Shown: positions 1 to 8,841, counted from the stretch's first letter. The stretch is DNA of 49,693 nt from Actinomycetota bacterium (GCA_009923495.1 RFTJ01000004.1:79899-129591); one strand, 5' to 3'. Made by a program: numbers and translations. The notes: generated from the letters alone by a model not told the origin.

Positions 1-561
1 CTTGATGTCATCGCCAACAATTGGAACGCCAGCTGCAGTGAACTTATCAGCCCACTCCTTGGTGCTGGCAATAAATACTGGCAGTGCGTTAACAAAAGCT
101 ACGCCTGCATCAATTGCACACTGTGCGTAAAACTTTGCGGCTTCTTCTGAGCCAACGGGCAAGTAGCAAACCAGTACATCAGCACCAGAGTCTTTCAATG
201 CCTGAACCACGTCAACAGGAGCATCATCTGACTCAACTACCATTTCTTTGTAGTACTTGCCTAGACCGTCAAGAGTGACACCGCGCTGAACGCTAACACC
301 AGTTGGTGGAACATCAGCAAACTTGATGGTGTTGTTTTCGCTGGCGTGGATCGCAGATGCTAAATCCTGGCCAACCTTCTTTGCATCGACATCAAATGCA
401 GCCACAAACTTAACGTCGCTGATGTGATAGGGGCCGAACTGAACATGCATCAGTCCGGGAACTTGTGCCTTCGGGTCGGCATCTTTGTAATACTCAACCC
501 CTTGCACTAATGATGAGGCGCAGTTTCCTACACCTACTATTGCTACCTTTACTTCACTCAC
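1..561 (-). CDS. ino1: Inositol-3-phosphate synthase, N-terminal part (cut by window edge)
   Basis: This enzyme isomerises glucose-6-phosphate to inositol-3-phosphate with NAD, the first step towards phosphatidylinositol and mycothiol in actinobacteria. The 187 visible codons begin with GTG at 561, preceded by an AAGGAG-type ribosome site. The product starts with a Rossmann dinucleotide motif ([13 protein letters not shown], residues about 5-17). It continues with the family segments [29 protein letters not shown] and AFVNALPVF. The reading frame stays open to base 1, so the rest of the roughly 360-residue family length lies outside. A PadR-type regulator follows immediately upstream on the same strand. 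This ino1-padR pair is also found in Mycobacterium, next to ponA and the rpsF operon, as here. Confidence 0.93.
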   Translation of the reverse strand, partial: MSEVKVAIVGVGNCASSLVQGVEYYKDADPKAQVPGLMHVQFGPYHISDVKFVAAFDVDAKKVGQDLASAIHASENNTIKFADVPPTGVSVQRGVTLDGLGKYYKEMVVESDDAPVDVVQALKDSGADVLVCYLPVGSEEAAKFYAQCAIDAGVAFVNALPVFIASTKEWADKFTAAGVPIVGDDIK

Positions 562-574
562 TGGATTTGTCTCC

Positions 575-1183
575 TTAACTTTCAGTGATTGTTCTTGCTG
601 TTTTTCTTTGCTTACTCGAATTACTTCGAGAAGATTCTTGGGCGCTGGCTTCTTCGCGGGCAATGAGTTCGTTTAACCATCGGACTTCGCGTTCTAGTGC
701 ATCAAGACCGTGCTGTTGTAATTCCAGGGTGTAAGTATCTAGACGCTCGCGACCCTTGGCTAAGTTCTGTTGCAGTTGATCGAGGCGCTCTTCAATACGG
801 CTGCGACGCCCTTGCAAAATATGGATTCGGGTACCGCTTTCGGTCTGACTAAAAAGTGACATGCGAATCGCAAAAAGTTCATCATCCCAAGCGCCTGGTC
901 CATTGTCAGAAACCATTTCGGTTAACGAGGTTTGTCCAGATTGGGTCAAGGTGTAAACAATTCGAGTGCGTTTGCGATATGGACTATCTGGATTTTCATC
1001 TTGTTCGGTAATCAGTCCCCGCTCAACTAGCGACTTTAATGTTGGGTACAAAGCCCCGTAGGAAATAGTGTTAAAAAGTCCGAAAACTGAGACCAAACGC
1101 TTGCGCAACTCGTAGCCATGTGCCGGGTTTTCCGCCAGTACGCCAAGCACAGCAAGTTCTAAAGCTGCAGAACGTTTGGCCAC
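575..1183 (-). CDS. PadR-family transcriptional regulator
   Basis: A 202-residue DNA-binding protein with an N-terminal winged helix (about residues 5-75, including the typical HGYELRKRL and [18 protein letters not shown] segments). A helical C-terminal dimerisation part of the Vir_C type follows, with a long charged coiled-coil stretch around residues 120-185. The longer frame reaches 1228, but I take the GTG at 1183 because AAGGA stands a few bases before it and family members start with a sequence like [14 protein letters not shown]. Only 13 bases separate it from ino1 downstream, so the two are probably cotranscribed. The extra N-terminal codons of the longer frame would run through a palindrome that looks like its own operator. 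Ligand unknown. Confidence 0.88.
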   Translation of the reverse strand: MAKRSAALELAVLGVLAENPAHGYELRKRLVSVFGLFNTISYGALYPTLKSLVERGLITEQDENPDSPYRKRTRIVYTLTQSGQTSLTEMVSDNGPGAWDDELFAIRMSLFSQTESGTRIHILQGRRSRIEERLDQLQQNLAKGRERLDTYTLELQQHGLDALEREVRWLNELIAREEASAQESSRSNSSKQRKTARTITES

Positions 1184-1209
1184 GGAATTCCTTAATTTCA
1201 GTCTTTTTG

Positions 1210-1240
1210 ATGTATCAAAATGATACATTTAAATGATACA
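1210..1240. promoter_or_regulatory. Candidate PadR operator: inverted repeat plus extra half-site
   Basis: ATGTATCA-AAA-TGATACAT is a perfect inverted repeat at 1210-1228, and a third TGATACA copy lies at 1234-1240. It sits 27 bases before the chosen padR start and about 60 bases before the divergent DUF5318 gene. PadR proteins commonly bind ATGT/ACAT palindromes in their own promoters. That this site controls padR-ino1 is inferred from position and symmetry. Confidence 0.6.
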
Positions 1241-1302
1241 AGAAGAGACGATGGACACCAACTCGAAACGTAGCTTCGGCGTGTGGGCATTAGAGTAACT
1301 GT

Positions 1303-1812
1303 GTGGCAAAGTCCGGAAATTCCTCATCCATCAAGGGTTATCGCCTAGGTGGCGGAGTCACTGCGCCACCGCGACAAATTCCCTATCCTGCCCAAGAGGT
1401 GGCGGATCCGACCGAACCCCGAAATGTCTTAGATTATGTTCTTGCCCGCCGAGCGGTGCTAGAAGAATTAAAGCGCAATGCGTTGATGGCAGAAAGCCTT
1501 TGTGATGCAGATCCTTATTTACTGCGAGCTGCCAAATATCATGGCGAGAAGACTGACCGACAGTGTCCGATTTGTCGCAAAGCGCAGTTAGTGCATGTCA
1601 CATATATCTATGGTGATGATTTGGGTTACATGTCTGGCCGGGTAAAAACCTCTCCAGAACTTCCAGTCTTAGCTCATGAATTTGGTCACTTCCTGGTCTA
1701 TGTTGTTGAGGTTTGCGAACGCTGCGAGTGGAATCATCTCTACATCTCTTATGCGCTCGGTGACGGTAAACCACGCCCAATCCCGAAAAAGCCTAGAGAT
1801 GTGTTGGAATAG
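1303..1812 (+). CDS. DUF5318 family protein with four-cysteine zinc-ribbon-like motif
   Basis: A 169-residue protein with two CxxC pairs (C88/C91 in CPIC and C138/C141 in CERC) about 46 residues apart, the pattern of a zinc ribbon. The N-terminal half is charged and helical (residues 40-80). The segment VYVVEVCERCEWNHL is typical of the DUF5318 family (mycobacterial relative Rv0049), which sits between padR and ponA in other actinobacteria exactly as here. Start is GTG at 1303. Its stop is four bases before ponA, so the two are probably one transcript. No function is established that I know of; a role linked to the neighbouring penicillin-binding protein is guesswork. Confidence 0.82.
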   Translation: MAKSGNSSSIKGYRLGGGVTAPPRQIPYPAQEVADPTEPRNVLDYVLARRAVLEELKRNALMAESLCDADPYLLRAAKYHGEKTDRQCPICRKAQLVHVTYIYGDDLGYMSGRVKTSPELPVLAHEFGHFLVYVVEVCERCEWNHLYISYALGDGKPRPIPKKPRDVLE

Positions 1813-1816
1813 ATAA

Positions 1817-4075
1817 GTGATTAATTACCCGAGGCGAGGTCGCACTGGACTGCGTCGATGGATTCCATCTTGGAAATTAATTTTCGGGCTAGGTTTCACT
1901 GGACTGCTACTAGGGTTTTTAGCCCTTTTTCTTGCAGTTCGGTTTACGCCAGTGCCATCAGCAAACTCGCTAGCTCAATCACAAACTGCAATTTTTTACT
2001 ACGACGATGGCCAAACTGAGATTGGTCGTATCGGTTCTACTAATCGTATTTCAGTTGCAATCGACAAAGTGCCGCTGATTACTCAGCACGCAGTGTTAGC
2101 CGCTGAAGATCGTGGCTTCTATCAACATGGTGGAGTTTCATATCGTGGTATTGCTCGTGCCCTGTACAACAACTTGAAAGGATCGGCAGAGCAAGGTGGC
2201 TCTACGATTACTCAGCAGTATGCAAAGAATGCTTACCTAACCCAAAGTCGAACTATCACTCGGAAAGTCAAAGAATTAATTCTGGCCATCAAAATTGAAA
2301 GCTCAGTAAGTAAAGACAAAATCTTGGAAGACTACTTAAATACCATTTATTTTGGTCGTGGCGCTTACGGGATTGAAACTGCTGCAAATCAATACTTTGG
2401 GGAAGACACGAACCAGTTGACGATTGCGCAGTCAGCGATGTTGGCAGCAATCATTCAGGCCCCGAATGGATTAGCTCCGGAGTCAAATATGTCGGGTTTG
2501 AAGGCGAGGTGGAATTATGTCCTCGATGGCATGGTCACTCAAGGTTGGCTTGCAAAAGCAAAACGCGATGAACTCAAATTTCCAAAAATCCGCAAATACT
2601 CCCTGCCCAATGCATTCGCTGGCCCGAATGGATTTTTATTAGAGCAAGCTCGGCAAGCGCTCTACAAGCAGGGGGTAACAGAGGATGAGTTAAACCGAGC
2701 TGGCTATAGAGTGACAACTACTTTTAATAAGCAGGCGCAGGACGCCGCGATTGCAGCGGTAAAACAGCAAGCTCCTACATTCGGCAACAAGGGCCTGCGG
2801 ATTGGCTTAGCCTCTGTCCGACCTGGCACTGGCGAAGTTGTTGCGATTTATGGTGGAGCAGATTACCTGAACGATCAGTTGAATAATGCAACCCAAGCAA
2901 TTGGCCAAGCCGGCTCAACCTTCAAGCCATATACCTTGGCCTCTGCATTCGAAAATGGTTTCACATTAAATTCGCAATTCAGCGGACGTAATGGCACATA
3001 TGTTCGCAACTATAAAGTTACTAATTATGGCGGCGAGTCATGGAAAGGAAAGATTACACTCCTGACCGCAACCGAACACTCAGTAAATTCCGCTTTCGTA
3101 CAATGTGCTGATCGGGTGGGCACCGATAATGTTCTGGACGCTGTTAAGCGTGCCGGCGTGCCAGAAGACACAGCAGGATTGAATTCGGGACTGACTTTAA
3201 CTTTGGGTACGGCCAGCCCGCATGTAGTGGACCAAGCTGCAGGTTATGCAACATTTGCCGCAAGCGGCTTGCAGGCCGAAGTGGGTTACATAAAGAAGAT
3301 CATCGATCTATCGGGGAACACGGTTTTTGAATTTAAACCGAAAACAACCCAGGCTTTCAGCGCTCCGGTTGCCGATACCGTTACTTATGCGTTGCAGAAG
3401 GTAGTGCAGGTGGGCACTGGTTTTGCGGCTCGTGCTCTAGGCCGACCAGCAGCTGGTAAAACTGGAACCACCAATGACAACATGTCCGCTTGGTTTGCTG
3501 GTTACACTCCCGAATTAGCCACAGCGGTAATGCTCGTTAAAGATAATGAAAACGGAATGCCGATCTCCCTTTCTGGTACTGGCGGGATGTCTAGTGTTAC
3601 TGGTGGCTCCTTCCCAGCTCGAATTTGGACTGCATACATGAAGGGCGCACTCGCAGGTCTACCAGTGACCCAATTCCCACCGTTACCGAAAGGACCACTT
3701 TCGACACTCAAGCCCGGCCAGTCGCCGACGGCAAATGTATGGGTAACTGCTGTACCTTCTGCATCGGTAACTTCCACCGCACTCCCAGAGGACACTTTCA
3801 CCAGCGGGCCTAGTGCCAGCGCAAGTACAACCCCAACCCCAGTAAATAAAAATGATGCATTCTTGCCTGATGTCACCAACTCAGCAACTGGAGCAGTTCT
3901 AGATTCAGCGGCTAGCCAGCTGCTATCCGCTTTAGGTTTTTATCCAGTGTTATCACCGATTGATGGTACCGATCCCGCACTGCCGGTATATGTAATCAGT
4001 CAATCACCCGTTGGCAATACTTTCATTCGAAAAGGCTCAACGGTAGTACTCACTACTTCAAATATTGCACCCTAA
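1817..4075 (+). CDS. ponA: Bifunctional class A penicillin-binding protein with C-terminal PASTA domain
   Basis: A 752-residue membrane-anchored enzyme that polymerises glycan strands and cross-links peptides of peptidoglycan. A short basic tail and one membrane helix (about residues 19-42) precede a GT51 transglycosylase domain with catalytic E97 in AAEDRGFYQHGG and the QGGSTITQQ motif at 126-134. The transpeptidase domain has S367-xx-K370 (GSTFK), SVN at 422-424 and KTG at 547-549. A Ser/Thr/Pro-rich linker (about 620-680) leads to one PASTA domain at the end. Start is GTG at 1817, four bases after the DUF5318 stop. The stop codon directly abuts the stop of the convergent racemase-like gene, leaving no room for a separate terminator. 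Confidence 0.95.
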   Translation: MINYPRRGRTGLRRWIPSWKLIFGLGFTGLLLGFLALFLAVRFTPVPSANSLAQSQTAIFYYDDGQTEIGRIGSTNRISVAIDKVPLITQHAVLAAEDRGFYQHGGVSYRGIARALYNNLKGSAEQGGSTITQQYAKNAYLTQSRTITRKVKELILAIKIESSVSKDKILEDYLNTIYFGRGAYGIETAANQYFGEDTNQLTIAQSAMLAAIIQAPNGLAPESNMSGLKARWNYVLDGMVTQGWLAKAKRDELKFPKIRKYSLPNAFAGPNGFLLEQARQALYKQGVTEDELNRAGYRVTTTFNKQAQDAAIAAVKQQAPTFGNKGLRIGLASVRPGTGEVVAIYGGADYLNDQLNNATQAIGQAGSTFKPYTLASAFENGFTLNSQFSGRNGTYVRNYKVTNYGGESWKGKITLLTATEHSVNSAFVQCADRVGTDNVLDAVKRAGVPEDTAGLNSGLTLTLGTASPHVVDQAAGYATFAASGLQAEVGYIKKIIDLSGNTVFEFKPKTTQAFSAPVADTVTYALQKVVQVGTGFAARALGRPAAGKTGTTNDNMSAWFAGYTPELATAVMLVKDNENGMPISLSGTGGMSSVTGGSFPARIWTAYMKGALAGLPVTQFPPLPKGPLSTLKPGQSPTANVWVTAVPSASVTSTALPEDTFTSGPSASASTTPTPVNKNDAFLPDVTNSATGAVLDSAASQLLSALGFYPVLSPIDGTDPALPVYVISQSPVGNTFIRKGSTVVLTTSNIAP

Positions 4076-5194
4076 TTATTCCCAAATAACTGCGTCGAAG
4101 CTCGCTGTCGTATTTCGTACATTGCAATTAATTTGGTCGCCAACTTTGAGACCCAGATTGTCGGCCCACAACATAGATACTTGCATGTGTGGCGGTTCAA
4201 CAAAATTCAGATTCTGACCATTTAGCGAAAATGGTGAACGAACTTTTCCAACTGCTTGCGCGATACCTTCAACAATTGCAATTCCACGTTTGCGCAAATT
4301 TGTCGCAGGAATCGGCGCTGCAAGCGCTACCCCATGAGCAGTTCCACCACTTACTACAGCTACTTGTTTCCCGCCGGAGTTCTGTTGGTAGCCAGCCTTG
4401 TCAGTCGAACTCAAGTGGTGAATTGCTAGCACAGTTCCGGTAACTGTCAGAGCCTTCTCAGCTCCTAGCCATAGCGATGTACCTAACCTGATCCGCAGTT
4501 GGACATCTGGGCATTCGCGCCTTACTGCTGCAACTTCACTTGGGCTTAGATGCGAAATCATGACTGAGAGAGGGCCTGAATCTATTTCAGCAACTTCTCT
4601 TAACCAGGAGATTAGTCCAAGAACTTCTCTAACTTTATTTGAGTAAGTATTTACACTTTGCGTCTCAAATTTGACCAAGCTAGAAAGATTAGATTGCGCT
4701 ATGGGCAAGTGTAAGGAAAAACCTGCGATAGATATTTGATTTTCAAACTGTTTAGTCAAAGTTGCAATTTGGGACACAGTAAGACCGAAGCGATTCATTG
4801 AAGTTCTGACTTCAAGCCAAACTTGCTTCAAGCCAAATTCTTTCAGCTGGCCAATATCCGTACCTGCAATAACTGCAACTAACCGATCGGCATGAGTTGT
4901 AAGCAGCTTCTTCCATTCAAGTAACGCAAATTGGTCTGCCCCAAGAATCGGCTCAAGCACAATTACTGTGCCCGAGAATCCTTCGAGTAATTCCTCGGCC
5001 TCCCAAATGGTCCCAACACAAACCTGCTCAAGGCCAAGACTTGTCACTTCGCCAGCCAGTAATGAGCGCCCGAATCCGTAGCCGTTACCTTTTATTACTG
5101 GAATAACATCTGCACCAGCGTCACTATTTTGGGCTAGCACGTTAGCCAAGTGTGTTCGGAATTGCTGCGCGTTAATGGTTAATGTAAAAGTCAT
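4076..5194 (-). CDS. Alanine-racemase-fold PLP protein next to FemX
   Basis: A 372-residue protein resembling fold-type III PLP racemases. The N-terminal barrel carries the PLP-lysine motif as PVIKGNGYGFG (canonical VVKANAYGHG). MNRFG supplies the usual arginine and GFSLHLPIA the usual histidine. The C-terminal part has RLGTSLWLG and a possible catalytic tyrosine in AGYQQN. The canonical C-terminal MD of alanine racemase appears to be MQ (PHMQVSML), so the family is divergent. Start is ATG at 5194, with GGAG before it, two bases after the femX stop; the longer frame to 5263 overlaps femX without need. Tight coupling to FemX suggests work on an amino acid used in peptidoglycan. Whether the substrate is alanine is not shown. 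Confidence 0.72.
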   Translation of the reverse strand: MTFTLTINAQQFRTHLANVLAQNSDAGADVIPVIKGNGYGFGRSLLAGEVTSLGLEQVCVGTIWEAEELLEGFSGTVIVLEPILGADQFALLEWKKLLTTHADRLVAVIAGTDIGQLKEFGLKQVWLEVRTSMNRFGLTVSQIATLTKQFENQISIAGFSLHLPIAQSNLSSLVKFETQSVNTYSNKVREVLGLISWLREVAEIDSGPLSVMISHLSPSEVAAVRRECPDVQLRIRLGTSLWLGAEKALTVTGTVLAIHHLSSTDKAGYQQNSGGKQVAVVSGGTAHGVALAAPIPATNLRKRGIAIVEGIAQAVGKVRSPFSLNGQNLNFVEPPHMQVSMLWADNLGLKVGDQINCNVRNTTASFDAVIWE

Positions 5195-5196
5195 TC

Positions 5197-6318
5197 TTAT
5201 CTCCGACGACTCATATAAATGTTGAAGGCTTTGGCTAATAGTGGCGAGATGTGAAAATCCCACTCACCTACATACTCTTGAGCGTAGCCACCAGTGCCTA
5301 GTTTGAACTGGATAAGACCAAACAAGTGGTTATTGGGATCTAGTGTGTCTGAAATCCCTCGAAGGTCATAAGTTTCACAGCCGGCCGCCAATGCATGTGA
5401 AATCATCTGCCACTGAATAGCATTACTCGGTCGCAGTTCTCGAGCCGCTGTAGTGGATGCACCATATGAATACCACGCGTGATTTCCTACCCGAGTCAAT
5501 GTTGTTGCCGCGATTGCCCCCTTATGGTCTTGATGCTGTGCAATGAACAACTCAATTCGCTCATCTGATTCAGCCTTCATGGTGCGATACATGTGTTGAA
5601 AGTAAGTAAGTGGTCTTGGATGAAATCCATCACGCTTGGCGGTCTCTACATAACACTCATGAAACAGTTGAAGGTCCTCAAAAGTGCCAATTCGCACTCG
5701 CACTTCAGTCTTTTCGGCTTTTCGAATGTTGCGCCGCCAAAGTTGATTGAATCCAGCGAATAAATCATCTCTACTTTGTCCAGATAGTTCTAATTGAAAA
5801 ACAAAACGGGGCTGGAAGTCACCAAACTCGGCTTCATTATTAACTGGCTGCTGCCAACCGCCTTTGCGTAACAGTTTTATCAGAGTCGTTGCTGAACTAT
5901 TTGTTAGATCGGCAGGCAAATCGCTTATTCGCCTGACTGCACCTTCTGCAATTGCATGCTTTAGCGTTTCATTATTCCACCGCCTCTTCCAGATATGTGG
6001 CCCCATCTTCAGATGAAAAATGTTTTTTGTTTTTGCGTACCTAATAAGTGCTTCGAGAGCACTTTCAACAGTGAGTGGATTGTCCCAGTCCAAGTCAGGG
6101 CCTTCGGGCAGATAGCCGAAAAATTTTTTTACTTTAGGAAGTTTGCGAGTTAATAGTAATCCAGCGCCGACTAAGTTTTCTTGGTCAAACCAGCCAAGTG
6201 AGATGGCAGACCAATCAGTCTTGACCTTTCCCCAGGCTGGAGTTTGTAAGAATGAGATGCTGGGCTTGCTGCGCAGGTAAGCCAGATGGGCCTCAGGGCT
6301 TATCTCACGCACATCCAT
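5197..6318 (-). CDS. femX: FemX/FemAB-family peptidoglycan branch aminoacyltransferase
   Basis: A 373-residue protein of the FemABX family. These enzymes move an amino acid from aminoacyl-tRNA onto the lysine or diaminopimelate side chain of lipid II, building the interpeptide bridge in the cytoplasm. Family signatures are FLQTPAWGKVKTDW near the N-terminus, the basic LWRRNIRKAEKTEVRV segment in the middle, and YDLRGISDTL followed by GLIQFKLGTGG near the end. Start is ATG at 6318. It lies between endonuclease IV upstream (26-base gap) and the racemase-like gene downstream (2-base gap). A femX gene near rpsF is also found in Streptomyces. Which amino acid is transferred cannot be read from the sequence. 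Confidence 0.88.
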   Translation of the reverse strand: MDVREISPEAHLAYLRSKPSISFLQTPAWGKVKTDWSAISLGWFDQENLVGAGLLLTRKLPKVKKFFGYLPEGPDLDWDNPLTVESALEALIRYAKTKNIFHLKMGPHIWKRRWNNETLKHAIAEGAVRRISDLPADLTNSSATTLIKLLRKGGWQQPVNNEAEFGDFQPRFVFQLELSGQSRDDLFAGFNQLWRRNIRKAEKTEVRVRIGTFEDLQLFHECYVETAKRDGFHPRPLTYFQHMYRTMKAESDERIELFIAQHQDHKGAIAATTLTRVGNHAWYSYGASTTAARELRPSNAIQWQMISHALAAGCETYDLRGISDTLDPNNHLFGLIQFKLGTGGYAQEYVGEWDFHISPLLAKAFNIYMSRRR

Positions 6319-6344
6319 GTAATTAAACCTACCGATTAGAAACT

Positions 6345-7127
6345 TTAGTTAAGTGCATTCGCTAGCAGTGCGATATCTTCGAGAACTCCATCACTCGGTG
6401 TCTCTAAAATTACTGGTGCATCGGCCACGGTTAAGCAATGAATAATTTCCGATAAATCTATGTTGCCGTGTCCTAGATTTGCATGTCGGTCACGACCTGA
6501 ATCGAATTCATCTCGACTGTCGTTGCAGTGAATCAAATCAATTTTTCCTGTGATACCAATTATTTTTTCAGCAACATCACCCAGTGCGATTCCACCAGCA
6601 TGGGCATGGCAAGTGTCAAGGCAAAAACCAACACCACTGCCGCCGACAAAATCCCAAAGTCGGGAAATCGTCGCTAATTGTCTGGCCATGGCATGACTAC
6701 CACCGGCGGTGTTTTCAATTAGAACGGGAACTTTCATGTCTAGTCCATTTAATGCTTTGGCCCAATTTTCAAAGCCAGACTCTGGGTCATCATCAGCAGT
6801 AATGTGCCCGCCATGAACAATCACAGCTCTGGCGCCAATTTCGGCAGCAGCATCTACGTCTGTTTGGAGTAGTTTGCGGCTTGGAATCCGCACCTTATTA
6901 TTGGCACTTGCCACATTGATCACATAGCGGGCATGAACATAAATCCCAATATTTTCGGCAATAGCCTGCTCCTTGAGCCCTGCCGCACCGCCGGGATGGG
7001 GAAATGTCGCCCCTTTAAAAGTCTGCGGTTCACCACAAAAAATCTGAATATGCGGGATATTTAAGGCTTTTGCGTCAGATATTGGGTCGTCAGAGCCCAC
7101 ATGGGCACCAATTTCAATCTTGCTCAT
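6345..7127 (-). CDS. nfo: Endonuclease IV (AP endonuclease)
   Basis: A 260-residue TIM-barrel enzyme that cuts DNA at abasic sites during base-excision repair, using three zinc ions. Family segments in order are IGAHVG at the start, HARYVINVAS (about residue 65), AVIVHGGH, VLIENTAGG, GFCLDTCHAHAGG, LIHCNDSRDEFDSGRDRH and LGHGNID near the C-terminus. These contain the expected His/Asp/Glu zinc ligands. It is slightly shorter than the 280-residue enzyme of E. coli. First gene of the nfo-femX-racemase operon; the 120 bases to the divergent rpsF operon hold the promoters of both. Confidence 0.92.
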   Translation of the reverse strand: MSKIEIGAHVGSDDPISDAKALNIPHIQIFCGEPQTFKGATFPHPGGAAGLKEQAIAENIGIYVHARYVINVASANNKVRIPSRKLLQTDVDAAAEIGARAVIVHGGHITADDDPESGFENWAKALNGLDMKVPVLIENTAGGSHAMARQLATISRLWDFVGGSGVGFCLDTCHAHAGGIALGDVAEKIIGITGKIDLIHCNDSRDEFDSGRDRHANLGHGNIDLSEIIHCLTVADAPVILETPSDGVLEDIALLANALN

Positions 7128-7162
7128 TATCTAAGGGTACTCGGCTGGGGCAATTTTCAAGT

Positions 7163-7191
7163 TTTAGTTCTAGTCCATTCTCATTTAAGAT
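7163..7191 (+). promoter_or_regulatory. Candidate promoter of the rpsF operon
   Basis: TAAGAT at 7186-7191 is a fair -10 element, with the weak -35-like TTTAGT at 7163-7168 at a 17-base spacing. Transcription would begin near 7198, just ahead of the structured leader at 7206-7248. Judged by eye only. Confidence 0.35.
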
Positions 7192-7205
7192 AAGAAACCT
7201 TGATC

Positions 7206-7248
7206 CCTCCTGCCACGGAAAGACCGTGGCCGAGTAGTCCATAGGAGG
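7206..7248 (+). promoter_or_regulatory. S6:S18-type ribosomal protein leader of rpsF
   Basis: Two nested helices are visible. An outer helix pairs CCTCCT (7206-7211) with AGGAGG (7243-7248), which is the ribosome binding site of rpsF itself. An inner helix pairs GCCACGG (7212-7218) with CCGTGGC (7224-7230) around an AAAGA loop. A single-stranded stretch on the 3' side (7231-7242) follows the CCG at 7230-7232. Bacterial rpsF leaders bound by the S6:S18 complex have a hairpin with a CCG bulge. The match is to that known element; autoregulation by covering the ribosome site is inferred. Confidence 0.7.
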
Positions 7249-7259
7249 TGGGTATCAGT

Positions 7260-7547
7260 ATGCGTCACTACGAAGTAGTCGTAATCCTTGACCCAGAACT
7301 CGAAGAGCGCACCGTTGCTCCGTCACTCGACACATTTCTAAATGTTGTTAAGAATGATGGCGGCACTGTGCACAACGTCGATGTTTGGGGTCGCCGTCGC
7401 ATGGCATATGAAATCAACAAAAAGGGCGATGGTATTTATGCCCTGCTCGACATTGATTGCACACCAGCGGCCGTATCCGAATTAGATCGTCAGCTATCTC
7501 TGAATGAATCAGTGCTTCGCACTAAGGTCATTCGGGTTGATAAGTAG
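7260..7547 (+). CDS. rpsF: Ribosomal protein S6
   Basis: A 95-residue small-subunit protein that binds 16S rRNA together with S18. The sequence is typical: [16 protein letters not shown], then [17 protein letters not shown], and [12 protein letters not shown] at the end. The frame is open from a GTG at 7248, but I take the ATG at 7260 because AGGAGG at 7243-7248 is at a workable distance and the family starts with MRxYE. First gene of rpsF-ssb-rpsR-rplI; the leader upstream probably gives autoregulation by S6:S18. Confidence 0.97.
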   Translation: MRHYEVVVILDPELEERTVAPSLDTFLNVVKNDGGTVHNVDVWGRRRMAYEINKKGDGIYALLDIDCTPAAVSELDRQLSLNESVLRTKVIRVDK

Positions 7548-7553
7548 GTCCTA

Positions 7554-8009
7554 ATGGCACAAGGCGATGTAACAGTTACCGTTACCGGAAATCTCACTGG
7601 TGATCCTGAACTACGTTTTACTCCAAACGGCCAAGCAGTTGCTTCATTCACCGTTGCCTCAACCACTCGAGTGCTTGATCGCAATACCAACGAATGGAAA
7701 GACGGAGACACGCTGTTTCTAAGGTGCAGTGTTTGGCGTCAATACGCAGAAAACGTAGCGGAGTCTTTGACAAAAGGCACCCGCGTAATCGTTACTGGTC
7801 GGTTAAAACAGCGTTCATACGAAACCAAAGAAGGCGAAAAGCGCACTGTGGTTGAAATGGATGTTGACGATGTCGGCCCAGTATTACGAAACGCAACGGC
7901 AAAAGTTACTCGTGTCACCCGTGGTGATAGTGGTGGCTTCAATGGCGGTTCTGCTCCGGCAGACGACCCTTGGGCAGCACCAGCACCAATGGATGAACCA
8001 CCTTTTTAA
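7554..8009 (+). CDS. ssb: Single-stranded DNA-binding protein
   Basis: A 151-residue protein with an OB fold in residues 1-115 ([57 protein letters not shown]). A glycine-rich linker and an acidic tail ending DEPPF follow. The tail recruits replication and repair partners in bacterial SSBs. It lies six bases after rpsF and before rpsR, the usual bacterial order. Its ribosome site is weak, consistent with translational coupling to rpsF. Confidence 0.97.
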   Translation: MAQGDVTVTVTGNLTGDPELRFTPNGQAVASFTVASTTRVLDRNTNEWKDGDTLFLRCSVWRQYAENVAESLTKGTRVIVTGRLKQRSYETKEGEKRTVVEMDVDDVGPVLRNATAKVTRVTRGDSGGFNGGSAPADDPWAAPAPMDEPPF

Positions 8010-8062
8010 TTATTCATTAACTACCATTCCGGAAAAGTCCGGGCTCTGGAAGGAGCACCAAA

Positions 8063-8299
8063 ATGGCTAAGCCACCAGTAAAGAAATTCAAGAAGAAAGT
8101 GTGCGCATTCTGTCGAGAAGACGCACCAGTAATTGACTACAAAGATGTAACGACTCTTCGTAAGTTCATATCAGATCGCGGCAAGATTCGTGCTCGTCGC
8201 GTGACCGGAAACTGCACTCAGCACCAACGCGATATCGCAAATTCAGTTAAGAATGCTCGCGAAATCGCCCTGTTGCCTTACACCTCAAGTGCTCGCTAA
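8063..8299 (+). CDS. rpsR: Ribosomal protein S18
   Basis: A 78-residue small-subunit protein, partner of S6. It shows a basic start ([14 protein letters not shown]), the [19 protein letters not shown] core and [16 protein letters not shown]. The CAFC and C in GNC keep three of the zinc-type cysteines (CxxC form of S18). A GGAAGGAGC ribosome site precedes the ATG. The 53-base gap after ssb contains a small hairpin (CCGGA-AAAG-TCCGG, 8029-8042) without a T-run, so it is not a convincing terminator. Confidence 0.97.
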   Translation: MAKPPVKKFKKKVCAFCREDAPVIDYKDVTTLRKFISDRGKIRARRVTGNCTQHQRDIANSVKNAREIALLPYTSSAR

Positions 8300-8308
8300 G
8301 GAGAAGCA

Positions 8309-8752
8309 ATGAAACTTATTCTTACTCAAGAAGTATCAGGGCTAGGTTCTGCTGGCGATGTTGTAGAAGTCAAAGATGGCTATGGCCGCAACTTCCTAGT
8401 TCCACAAGGGCTAGCAACAGCATGGACTCGTGGTGGTGAAAAGCAGGTAACCACCATCAAGCGGGCCCGCAACAAGCGTGCCGTACGTGACCACGATCAT
8501 GCGCTTGAAGTCAAAGCAGCCCTGGAAGCCACTCCAGTAGTTTTGAGCGTGCGTGCCGGTGAACAAGGTCGCCTGTTTGGTTCAGTGACCGTAGCCGACA
8601 TCGCTGCAGCCATCACCACCGCATCCGTAGACAAGCGCAAAGTTCTCCTGAGCGCACCGGTAAAGACAACTGGTCGTCACTCAGTTCGCGTTCAGCTAAC
8701 TGCTGATGTAGTTGCAGATGTGACACTCGATGTACGTGGAGCAAAACGCTAA
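8309..8752 (+). CDS. rplI: Ribosomal protein L9
   Basis: A 147-residue large-subunit protein. The N-terminal rRNA-binding domain has the L9 signature ([26 protein letters not shown]). A long connecting helix rich in Lys/Arg (about 45-75) follows, and then a C-terminal domain with [19 protein letters not shown] precedes the ATG and the gene lies nine bases after rpsR. It ends the operon, with a strong hairpin 13 bases downstream. Confidence 0.97.
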   Translation: MKLILTQEVSGLGSAGDVVEVKDGYGRNFLVPQGLATAWTRGGEKQVTTIKRARNKRAVRDHDHALEVKAALEATPVVLSVRAGEQGRLFGSVTVADIAAAITTASVDKRKVLLSAPVKTTGRHSVRVQLTADVVADVTLDVRGAKR

Positions 8753-8765
8753 CAACCTTCCGAAA

Positions 8766-8799
8766 AATGGCCGGTGAGTTCTACTACTTACCGGCCATT
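8766..8799 (+). terminator. Transcription terminator after rplI
   Basis: AATGGCCGGT (8766-8775) pairs perfectly with ACCGGCCATT (8790-8799) across a 14-base loop, followed by a moderately T-rich tail. Position directly after the last gene of the ribosomal operon supports termination. Confidence 0.75.
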
Positions 8800-8841
8800 G
8801 TTCATTTAGTGCATCTTTAGCATTTGTGCCAGAATCAAGGT

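Noticed and set aside
1675-1689. HEFGH in the DUF5318 protein, looking like a HExxH zinc-protease motif
   Set aside because: It lies directly before the conserved VYVVEVC strand of a small four-cysteine protein, with no further protease features; most likely coincidence.
8029-8042. Hairpin before rpsR as a second ribosomal leader or terminator
   Set aside because: Only five pairs, no T-run and no outer helix covering the ribosome site.
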